Part shown: in pieces, positions 31,377-39,929 of the stretch | Layout of the letters: each line of letters begins with the position of its first letter | How positions within the stretch are numbered: the first letter of the stretch is position 1 | Source: Semisulcospira habei | Taxonomy: Eukaryota; Mollusca; Gastropoda; Semisulcospiridae | Assembly: GCA_036245525.1 (NCBI GenBank) | Contig: BTPG01000004.1 | Location: forward strand, 230,450,084-230,514,083 | DNA: 64,000 nt | Reading direction: 5' to 3' | The notes under the pieces: generated by a model | Databases searched by the model: none | What the model was told of the DNA's origin: nothing | What the model saw: the letters and a program-made list of their open reading frames with translations, nothing else | Program-made: the position numbers and the translations under genes

Positions 31377-32115
31377 TTAGTTTGTGACGAGAGACAAAAG
31401 AGCTTGGGTTTTTTTTCGGGGGAGGTAGGTTGAGGGCGACGAGAATAGCGAGGTGGTCGGAGGGAAGCACAGAAGAGGTGTCAAGAGTCGAGGAAGAGTT
31501 GATCGGAAGGTGCGGGTGATGATCCAGTCGATGGGTGTGGCCGAGTCGGTGGGTGGATTTAGTGATGTGTTTGTGTAAGATTGTGGTTTGAAAGTGACGC
31601 GCAAAAGGCGTTTTGTGTCAGGGTGGTCGGGTTTGTGGAAGTTAAAGTCACCAAGAAGGATGTGTTTTCCGGGGTCGTGTGCTGTAGTGGTCCGAGGAGG
31701 AGGTCGAACTCGGTGAGGAACATGGAGTTTGTGAGTTTGTTTTGAGAGCTTGGAGGGGGGCGATAGATACATGAGAAGATGAGGGACTGGCCAGGGAGTG
31801 TTGCTACGGCCTCGACAGATTCAAAGGAGGGATGAGCAAAAGGGAGAGACTGAGAGAAGGAGAGGTGAGCAGAAAGGACAGTCCCTGTAGATGATGGCAA
31901 TGCCACCCCCATCTGGAAGCACGCGGGAAGGAGGCCAGGCGGTAGCCACTCGGAGTGACGCTGGCGATGATGGGTTCGTCGCCAGCTGAGCGTGAGCCAC
32001 GTTTTCGGTGATCACGACAACATCTAGGTCATTGTCTAGAATGAAATCTGAAATCACGTCGGCTTTGCCATCTTTGCAGACAGACTGTGCATTGAACAGA
32101 CAGTTTTAGGTTGGA
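31377..32115 (-). pseudogene. Endonuclease region of the L2/Rex1-like relic
   Basis: The minus strand gives SVCKDGKADVISDFILDNDL and VVVITEN (metal-binding Glu block), GGGIAIIYRD, SCIYRPPPSS, ILLGDFNFHKPDHPDTKRLL (GDFN block) and ATPIDWIITR in three frames. These are the ordered APE endonuclease blocks. A linker with SPWLTDDIAEAKRERRQAER follows at 31327-31004. Confidence 0.8.
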
Positions 32116-32129
32116 TAAGCCAGAAGAGG

Positions 32130-32560
32130 AAGAGAGAGAAGAAACGGACAAAGAAGAGGACGAAGGAAGAGGAGGGTGGGGAGGGGGGAAAGAGGATGGA
32201 GGGAGGGGGAGGAGGAAAAGACGGGGAAGGAGAGCCGTGCAGGAAAGAGGATGCGAGAGGAGGGGAGGGGGAGAGGGAGGAGGAGGAAGGGGAGTAGGAA
32301 AAGATGAGGTAAGGGAGGGGAGGGCGAAGAGGAGAAGAAAGGGGGGGGGGAGAGGGGACGAGGAGGAAAAAGCAGGCGAAAGGAGGAGGGGGTGAGGGGA
32401 GGAGGGGGGGGCCGGGGAGGGGGCGGCCGAGGAGAGCAGTGAGTGGTAGGATGAGCAAGAGAGAAAAAGAAATGGGAGAAGAAGGAAGGGAGGTGGAGAA
32501 ATCGAGGAGGCGGAGGGAGGTGGAAGGGCATAGGAAAAGGGGAAGAAGGGTGTGTTTGTG
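32130..32560. repeat. Polypurine (G/A) tract of about 430 bp
   Basis: The plus strand is almost wholly purine, with many GGGGGAGGAGG and GAGGAAGAGG words. The overlapping Pro/Ser/Leu-rich minus-strand and Glu/Arg-rich plus-strand ORFs follow from this composition. It adjoins the endonuclease start of the LINE relic and may belong to that element's 5' part. Triplex or G-quadruplex formation is possible. Confidence 0.9.
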
Positions 32561-34571
32561 GTGGTGAGGTCCCGCCTTTTGCTAATTTCCGCCCCTGTGG
32601 GCCTCTCTTCCGCGATCGGAATGCCGCGTAAGGCATCTGCAACACTGTCACGCAGGCGCACCGGCCGCGTCAGTAGGTGGCATGGCCACGTAGAGATAGC
32701 AGTTGTTGGTGTTTGTATTTGATGAGCATGATTGTTTGTGAGGACAAGAAAGAGGAAGATGAGAAGAGGGTTCAGTAGGGTGTGTGTGTGAGAGTAAGTG
32801 TGTGTGTGTGTGCCGGCGTGTGTGTGAGCGGTGTGGTAGGGGAGTGACCTGATTTCCGGTCTGTTCAGCGGCGAGATCGGGCAATGGCGCCGAAAGTGGG
32901 GAGGGCGAGAAATCGACGGGAGAGCACACGGTAGGAACATGAACGAGTTTACAACAACCAAGCGGCAGATGCAACCACGGGTGGCAAACAGTAAACACTT
33001 CACACACTAGCACGCAGCACATGAATAACAGGGTGGCGGAAAGGCCCGGCGAACCCACACTGCGGAAGAAGCAAAATGGCAACGTAAACAAAAATTCAAA
33101 TGACAGACACAATTCAATACGATACCACTCAAACAGCAACCAGATCTGACGAAACACAAGCATAATCCTCATCAGCGCACTCTTAAACGATACTCAGCAG
33201 ACTTTCAGCACACGAAACACAGTACATCCAACGAAAAACCACTAAAACACTGGGAGCGAAACACACGTGGTAGGTCGCACAAACAAGATGGCGCCCGATA
33301 TGTATACATATATAGAAACATACCTGAATTCTAGGTTTCAGAGTCTTGGAATACGGGCTAAGGTATCTCACACATGTCTGTACCCACTGACAATAAAGCC
33401 CGTACTAATGTTTCTACAGGTCTGCCAGACTGAGCTCTCGCCTACAACTCACTAAAACTCCCCGTGCCTTTAAGATTCCATGTGGGTCTCGGCCTCATGG
33501 ACTATCGGCACAAAACAAACCACTAAAAACTACTGTACCGTATTTACCCTACTGTGTGAACACTATAGTCTATGCATGAGCATAGAGTTTCATCACATTT
33601 GGGTATGGAGTGTGTCCCGCGTAGCATAGTTTTGACTGTTTTGTGTAGTTTTTTGGCTGTGGGATAGCTCAGTAGACTTAATGTTTAAATTGCAGAGCTG
33701 TTTCATGACTCCTTTTGCATGAGGAAAAAGATTGCAAGCAGCATATAGGGCATGGCAGCTGGTTGCAGGGCTCTTCCTGCTTGTTGTCACCAGACAACAG
33801 GGTCAATGAGGATGCCTGGGGTGTTGTCTTTTTGCCTGCCCTGAGATACACAAGGAAATGGCCTTGGGTCTGAAAGCTCATTTTTCATCAATGTCAGTGT
33901 TATGGTAACCTATTTCAGTTGTTCAGCCCACCGGGAGTCAGTTTGACTGTATTGCATGTGTATGTAAACTTGGAAAAACAGAAAAAGAAGGGTGGTGGGT
34001 AATAAAAAAAAAATATGAAAAGGATATTTTCATGTGCCTGTGCCTCAAATGCAACATTTATGAGAATCAGATATATTAATTGATGTACATGCCAATTCTG
34101 GAGGCATTCTGACCATATCGAGTCTGTTTTTCATGGCATCAGATATGCATGATCCAAAACATAAACAGCATTGTGAACACTGCAACGACGCGCTACACAT
34201 AATGGGCCATAACATACAGATGCAGGCAACATTCAATGGTGTCACTTTGGGTCTGACTTAGCTAGTGTCTAAGGATTGCACTGATGGCAGATTGAATGGT
34301 GTTAGGTAGGAGAGTTTCTCTGACAGGTCATGTTACAAAGCGGTGTTGTCAGGGTTCAAACATTGGATGTTTTCGAACAAAAGACGTCGCGAACGCTTGA
34401 AACATTGAGCAGGTGCTTCACTTTTATTTATTTTGACAGCAAATAAAAGGTATTTTGTGATATTTTTATGGTTGCGGCCAGGTTGTAGAGAGTTCAAACA
34501 ACCCAAAAATCCACTCAACAAAAAAAACACTTTGGAACACCCAAAATGACTTTGGGGTTCAGTGCCTGGCC
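32561..34571. other. Unassigned stretch right of the LINE relic
   Basis: It contains a (TG)n run at about 32785-32830 and A-rich sequence. The words GGGATAGCTCAGTAGAC (33660) look box-A-like but lack a box B partner. The minus-strand fragment VADALRGIPIAEERPTGAEI (near 32630) looks like real protein sequence and may be the N-terminal part of the LINE, but I cannot place it. Confidence 0.35.
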
Positions 34572-34575
34572 TTAA

Positions 34576-35208
34576 CCCTTATCATTCGGAATACACCAGT
34601 GTGTGAAATAAGTTTGACTAAGATAGTTAAAAATAATAATAATACATAGTTCTTGTATAGCGCTGTTCTCCAGGAAAACACTGGACTCACTGCGCATGCA
34701 CAACAGCACACCCTTTCTCTCTCAGACACACACGCACAATTATGCACTACTTTAAACCACCCCATCCCTTCCCCACACCTTACATTCACTTCCTCTGGGA
34801 TCAGAATAGGTGGCAGTCAGTCAACAGTTAGCTAAATATGAGCTAAGTGTTAAATGCCCGACAAAAAAGAAAAGTCTTTAAGTGAGCCTTGAACTGTGAC
34901 AATGTGGGCAGATTCCGTATTTCCCGTTGGCAGCGAGTTCCACACACTTGGGGCGAAAAAAGTGAAAGAACGCTCCCCGACAGTTTTCATGTTGAGCTTC
35001 GGGATTTTTAACAGCTTTTTCACTGGAGGAACGGAGGGTGCGTGATGGCTGATAGGCAGACAGCTTGGCAGAGAGGTAGGCGCCAAGCTATTCTGGCGCC
35101 ACCCTTGAACTAAAGCCATTGGTCTATATCCTTATCTGTAAGTACTAAAATGTAGCTCGCATATAGCAGTGTACAAATTTGAAGCTTTTAGCCTCAGTAT
35201 GGTATGGG
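34576..35208. mobile_element. TTAA-flanked hairpin MITE, copy 3, split by a LINE fragment
   Basis: The copy is reversed relative to 27521. It starts CCCTTATCATTCGGAATACA and ends GCCTCAGTATGGTATGGG, with perfect TTAA at 34572-34575 and 35209-35212. One hairpin arm (GGCGCCAAGCTATTCTGG and onward, 35080-35116) is kept; the other is replaced by the LINE fragment at about 34626-35079. Confidence 0.8.
34626..35079 (-). pseudogene. 5'-truncated L2/Rex1-like LINE 3' end nested in the MITE
   Basis: The minus strand encodes KTVGERSFTFFAPSVWNSLP and VQGSLKDFSFLSG, the conserved last block of CR1/L2/Rex1-type proteins. It is followed by a 3' untranslated region with the common TTGTATAGCGC word (reverse: GCGCTATACAAG) and an (ATT)n tail at the left. 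No RT core remains. No target duplication is clear, probably because one hairpin arm was deleted on insertion. Confidence 0.75.
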
Positions 35209-35212
35209 TTAA

Positions 35213-35533
35213 GAAGGTTCACAAAGGCATTGAATATGATCAGTGTACTTTAGTGAAAGATTACATAATGAAGAAAACATACCTCCATGCAAGGGACGGT
35301 AACACTGCATTTGACAAAGACTTCCTTAAGCTTTAAACTCTGACTTCATTTTAGGTGCCTCTGAATCAATTTGATCATAATGATGCATGGAGCTCGTGAG
35401 AACGTTCTTGGCCAACTTGGACTGGTAGTTCACTAGTGTAGTTTTCTCTTGGAAAACAAACATTGACACATGCACTGGCTGTCCTTTCTTTTGTTTGCAT
35501 GGCTCTGGAAGAAATCGCTTATTTCCTTGCTCC
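35213..35533. other. Unassigned stretch
   Basis: Nothing is recognised between the TTAA element and the next family-S repeats. Confidence 0.35.
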
Positions 35534-36235
35534 ACCCGGGTCTGCCCTGGGGGGCTTGGGTGGGGTTAACTACTTTTTAGTTCCCAGGGTCACCCTGGTC
35601 AACCCCACAGGGTGGGTTTTCCCCTCTATTCTGGGGTGTGTGTTTCTGTCTACGCTTGGTCCATTCACCTGTCCCCCACCCGGAACCCCCACCTGGGTCT
35701 GCCCTGGGGGACTTGGGTGGGGTTAACTACTTTTTAGTTCCCATTTTTCCCCCCTCTATTCTGGGGCATGTGTTTCTGTCTACCCTTTTCACCTGTATTT
35801 TCCTTTTTTAAACTCTCCATACTGTAGCTCTTGATACTGGATGTGTGTTGCTAAATGGTCTTAAGTTTATTTAGCATATTAGACCGGCTGGTGACATACA
35901 TTCAATATTCTGTTTAGTTTTGTTTTTTTCACAAGCAGTGCAGGCACATCCTGAGAAAGTCTCGTTGCTGTCTGGATGTTATGTACTTGTAATAAACCAT
36001 TCACCTGTATTTTCCTTTTTTAAACTCTCCTACTGTCTGCGCTGCCTGTAGCTCTTGATATTGGATGTGTGTTGCTAAATGATTTTGGGTTTGTTTCGCG
36101 TATTAGACCAGCTGGCGACATACATTCCATATTCCGTTCAGTTTTTTTTCTTCACAAGCAGTGCAGGCACGTCCTGAGAAAGTCTTGTTGCTGTCAGGAT
36201 GTTAAGCAAGTACAACCAACCAGCCAACCAACCAT
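35534..36235 (+). repeat. Family S repeat, clustered partial copies
   Basis: CCACCCGGGTCTGCCCTGGG occurs at 35534 and a CCCACCTGGGTCTGCCC variant follows near 35688. The distal part (CTCTTGATA.TGGATGTGTG, GGCGACATACATTC, AAGCAGTGCAGGCAC) is then repeated at about 35825-35990 and 36045-36235. This is a local cluster of truncated units of the repeat at 7658. Confidence 0.8.
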
Positions 36236-36831
36236 TCACCTGTCTTTTCCTTTTTTAAACTCTCTCTACTGTCTGTGCTGCCTGTAGCTCTTGATATTGG
36301 ATGTATGTTGCTAAATGGTCTTAGGTTTATTTAGCATATTAGACCAGCTGGCGACATACATTTAATATTCTGTTTAGTTTTGTGTTTTTTATCACAAGCA
36401 GTGCAATCACATCCTGAGAATCCCCACCCGGGTCTGCCCTGGGGGACTTGGGTGGGGTTAGGTATTTTTTAGTTCCCAGTGTCACCCTGGTCAGCCCCAC
36501 AGGGTGGGTTTTTCTCTCTATTCTGGGGCATGTGTTTCTGTCTACCCTTTGTCCATTCACCTGTATTTGCCTTTTTAAACTTCTCCCTACTGTCTGCACT
36601 GCCTGTAGCTCTTGATATTGGATGTGTGTTGCTAAATGGTCTTAGCTTTATTTAGGCCCCATGTGTTAGGTTTATTTAATGTATTTGACCGGCTGGCGAC
36701 ATACATTCAATGTTCTGTTTATTTTTTTTTCACAAGCAGTGCAGGCACATCCTGAGAAAGCCTTGTTGCTGTCGGGACGTTAAGCAATGTACAATCAATC
36801 AATCAACATCCTGAGAAAGTCTTGTTGCTGT
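36236..36831 (+). repeat. Family S repeat, partial and complete copies
   Basis: A distal fragment (36240-36420) is followed by a complete unit at 36421-36812 that is almost the same as 7658-8043 and ends in (AATC)n. It then abuts the piggyBac relic at about 36832. Confidence 0.85.
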
Positions 36832-37860
36832 CCACGAACGTCAAGCCGTTATTCAGTAGGGTGTCTGCCAGCTCCTTGTCTGTGAAAAAGTCGTCAGTGG
36901 TGGTGATGGTCCACTCTTGAAGAAAGGCGTTAATAAAGGGATCGCCACGCTTCTGCCCAGATTTTGCTGACATTCAGCGCCCAGTGGTCTCCCAAGATAT
37001 GTCTCAGCTACCAGAGGAAAGTTGTTCTCCACATCCACTGCCCACAAAATCTTTATCCTGTGTCTGTAGGCCTTTGATGGCAGACACTGGAGAAATGAAC
37101 AACGTCCACGAAATAGAACCAGCTGCTCATCTGTTGTGATGAAGGGGCCCGGTATGTAGTAGATTGACAAGTTGAGAGAAAAGTCATCCCAAAATTCACG
37201 GAATAGAGTGAAGACACCCCGACTTCTTCTGGCCGTCCTGGTGGCTCCGACACCAAATCTCATGTATGTTGCTAGTTGCGGGAAGCGTTTTCTGCTGATA
37301 ATTGCCTGTATGAAACTCATTCCATCACCAGGATCAAAGACAACATCCGAGGACTATACTCTGTCTCATTCCCGCCATGTACAGGATGCAAGCAAGAAAA
37401 GCCTAGATCTCCACCTCGTCTGTTTCTTGAAAATCTCCCTTTTGACGCTTGCCCTCCTGATTTGTATACTTGACGATTGACTTGACCATCTTTCGGGAAA
37501 AGAATAGCTGGAATGCGTTGGAGGGATCTTCAACATCAGCACATCCTACAAGCTGACTGGCTGGCGGAACACGTTTTCAGTAGAGGTCCGACCTGATCGT
37601 GCATATGGAGAGACTGAGCTCTACTTTGTTCCATCTTTGGCAGTGAAGATAGTCTCTTCAAGATGACTAATGTCTCGCAGTCTGTCTAATCCTCTGTCTT
37701 TCAGGAGCTCTTCTCTGTCAACGGTTATCTATTTGATCGGCCAAATACAGGTAGTCCTTCAGCTTCATCCTCCTCCAGGTCTGAGTCAGGAGCATACTCC
37801 GCATCATCCTCATCAGCTGCTGCAGCCGGTTAGCAATTTGTGTCTGAGAATTTGGCGTGG
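36832..37860 (-). pseudogene. piggyBac transposase relic (DDE_Tnp_1_7 family)
   Basis: In several frames the minus strand reads an acidic N-terminal stretch (ADEDDAEYAPDSDLEEDEAE), SGRTSTENVFRQP, SNAFQLFFSRKMVKSIVKYT, GDFQETDEVE and MSFIQAIISRKRFPQLATYM. It continues with FWDDFSLNLSIYYIPGPFIT, TDEQLVLFRGRCSFLQ (first catalytic Asp), ILWAVDVENNFPLVAETYLG and TTTDDFFTDKELADTLLNNG (second catalytic Asp). Similarity stops at TFVD, where a family-S repeat begins, so the third Asp and the C-terminal cysteine-rich part are missing, as are both terminal repeats. Frameshifts and stops make it inactive. In this family the enzyme cuts and pastes at TTAA. Its presence fits the TTAA-flanked MITEs nearby. 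Confidence 0.88.
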
Positions 37861-37949
37861 GTACACAACTACCCGGAACAAGGACCGTGCCTTCTGTCTT
37901 GCGCCAGGGCAGAGGTGTTAAGTGTGTTACTGGTGCACCACCAAAACTC

Positions 37950-39340
37950 TGTGCCAGAAACATCAGCACTGGCACCTGGAACGTCGGAACATTAAGAACG
38001 CCTGGAAAGGTAGAGGAACTGACACACGAAATGAACAGACACCACTGGACTATCCTAGGACTGTGTGAAGTACGATGGAAGAACCTTGGGGGAAATATCA
38101 ACCCAGCAAAACCACAAACTGTATTACAGTGGCAGAGAAGACAAAAACGAACAGGGTGTCAGATTTCTCGTCCACAAAGACATCGTGAACACTGTCATGA
38201 GTTGTCGGCCAGTCTCCAGTAGGCTTATCACCATATGCTTGAAGGCAACCCCATTTAATATCACCATTGTACAAGTTTATGCCCAAACAACAGACTATGG
38301 TGATGAGAAAATAGAAGACTTCTATGACCAACTTTAAGAAGTCTTGGACCAGACCCCCAAGAAAGACTTTCTTATGGTGCAGGGAGACTGGAATGCCAAA
38401 ATAGGAGAGGATGCTGCTAGGAACTGGAAAGGCACATGTGGACGCTACTGCAATGAAGAGACCAACGACAGAGGCTTAAGGCTCCTGGAATTTGCCAGCT
38501 CAAATGATCTAAAGCTGATGAACACGTTTGGCCCACACAAAGCATCTAGAAGGTGGACATGGCACAGCCCGAACAGAGAGCACCATAACCAAATTGACTA
38601 CATCATGGTGAAGAGACGCTTCCAAACCAGTGTGAACATTGCCAAGACAAGACGTTTTCCAGGAGCAGACACTGGAAGCGACCATGACTTAGTGATGATG
38701 ACCTTCCGACTCCGCCTAAAGAAGGTCAACAAGCCGAGTCCCACCAGAATCAAGTTTGACCTAGAGAAAATGTGGACACATTTAACACTGCTGTAAACCA
38801 AACAGCCAGTGAGATCCTTGGCAAACACCTACAAGCAAAGAAACCTTGGGTTACAGCTGACATCTTTGTTCTATGTGACAAGCGTCGAGAATTAAAGAAA
38901 AAGAAATTAGAGGTAGAAGGAGCTAAACAATACAGGGACATTAACCAGGATATCAAGAAAAGCATGAAAAAGGCAAAGAAAAAGTGTAAACACGTAGAAG
39001 AAAATCTGAACAAAAATAATAGCAAAAAAGCATACCAGCTGGTGAAAGACCTGACCAGTGTAAAACAAGGACGCTCCTCGATCATTCAAGATAGTGACGG
39101 GAACTGTCTTACGGAAGACCAAGACATACTGAAGAGATGGACAGAGTACTGCTCAGATTTGTACAACCACCGAGCTACAGGGGACCCAGGCATACTTGTC
39201 AACCCACCCGTGACCAACAATGGCAACTATCTCATCCTCCGAGAAGAAGTAGAGGCTGCAATGAAAGTCGCTGAAAAAAGGGAAGGCAGCTGGAGCAGAC
39301 AACATCTCTGCAGAGCTAGTCCAAGAAGGGGAAGAAATGA
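37950..39340 (+). pseudogene. RTE-B 5' half: endonuclease, linker and start of RT
   Basis: The plus strand shows STGTWNVGTLRTPGKVEELT, ILGLCEVRWK (metal-binding Glu), the GDWNAKIGED block, ASRRWTWHSPNREHHNQIDY and GADTGSDHDLVMMTFRLRLK, the APE endonuclease blocks. A lysine-rich linker and the first RT block (EEVEAAMKVAEKREG, frameshifted) follow. A TAA at 38336 and frameshifts at about 38100, 38780 and 39270 break it. It stops at about 39338 beside a 16-bp tandem word. The matching 3' half lies on the same strand at 46290-47576, with roughly 230 bp of family sequence missing between them. Confidence 0.85.
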
Positions 39341-39506
39341 AACTTTATTGAAATGAAACTTTATTTCTCAACGGATGAAGTAATTAGCACGTGTGCCATT
39401 TTTCATACTTGCCGTTGCTACTCTACAAACACAGGATAATAATTGTAATACTAATAGTACCAAATTACACAAAGAAAATTTAGGAGACATTACACATGAA
39501 AAGACA
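39341..39506. other. Short A/T-rich spacer with a 16-bp tandem word
   Basis: GAAATGAAACTTTATT is repeated directly at 39334-39349 and 39350-39365. Read on the minus strand it looks like an AATAAAGTTTCATTTC-type 3' end and could be the true 3' terminus of the neighbouring CR1/L2-like element. I cannot decide this. Confidence 0.35.
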
Positions 39507-39510
39507 TTAA

Positions 39511-39628
39511 CTCATTCTACCCCAACACCGAAATCCTTAAATTTTGCCGTTGTCCTCTGAAGACTACATTGCAGTGCAGGACACAGATCGATCCTTATCT
39601 TGCTGTGGTGTGTCTGGGGTAGAAGGAG
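39511..39628. mobile_element. TTAA-flanked element of the hairpin family, hairpin lost
   Basis: This 118-bp element has terminal inverted repeats CTCATTCTACCCCA.AC and GGGGTAGAAGGAG and perfect TTAA at 39507-39510 and 39629-39632. Internal words GATCGATCCTTAT, CTTGCTGTGGTGTGTCTGGG and CTCTGAAGACTACATTGCAG match both flanks of the 49980 element, but the hairpin core is missing. Confidence 0.85.
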
Positions 39629-39642
39629 TTAAACAAAATTCA

Positions 39643-39660
39643 TTCATTCATTCGGTCATA
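39643..39660 (-). repeat. (GAAT)n tract, possible tail of the CR1/L2-like element
   Basis: ATTCATTCATTCATTCGG on the plus strand reads as a (GAAT)n tail after the 3' untranslated region of the minus-strand ORF2 at 39930-42827. L2-type LINEs use a TGAA-type tail, so this is the likely 3' end. Confidence 0.6.
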
Positions 39661-39929
39661 CAAAAACATAAAGTACATGAAACACGCGCACACACATACA
39701 CGCTCGCGCGCGCACACACAGACACGCGCTAATGATAACTTGACCTATATACGAAGCAAATCATTTGGATCAATAGTGAAAATTCACTTCAGGCAGCAAA
39801 AAATTATTTGGATTATAATAGAGACTTGAATTATGTAATTAGGCGATTATTATTAGTATGGACAAACCATACGGCAGGATGCACTGATTATACAATAAGT
39901 ACATGTTTGATACGGATACTTGTGGTAGA

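Larger units (their letters stand above)
29222..32115 (-). mobile_element. L2/Rex1-like LINE relic
   Basis: On the minus strand this runs from endonuclease (from about 32115) through RT to a 3' untranslated region. That region contains GCGC-rich words and ends in (ATT)n near 29222. The reading frame is broken at many places and an assembly gap lies at 29962-29981. The C-terminus ends in SLFVRNTLNSFHSALKTHLF, a block typical of CR1/L2/Rex1 proteins. Upstream (32116-33172) is a purine-rich tract and sequence that may be the element's 5' region; its 5' limit is not determined. Confidence 0.8.

Noticed and set aside
32029..33003. 324-codon Pro/Ser/Leu-rich ORF and its plus-strand Glu/Arg-rich counterpart
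   Set aside because: Both are explained by the polypurine tract. Only a short stretch near 32630 looks like real protein.
33650..33720. tRNA-like word GGGATAGCTCAGTAGAC
   Set aside because: It resembles box A, but no box B or acceptor stem partner follows at the needed distance.
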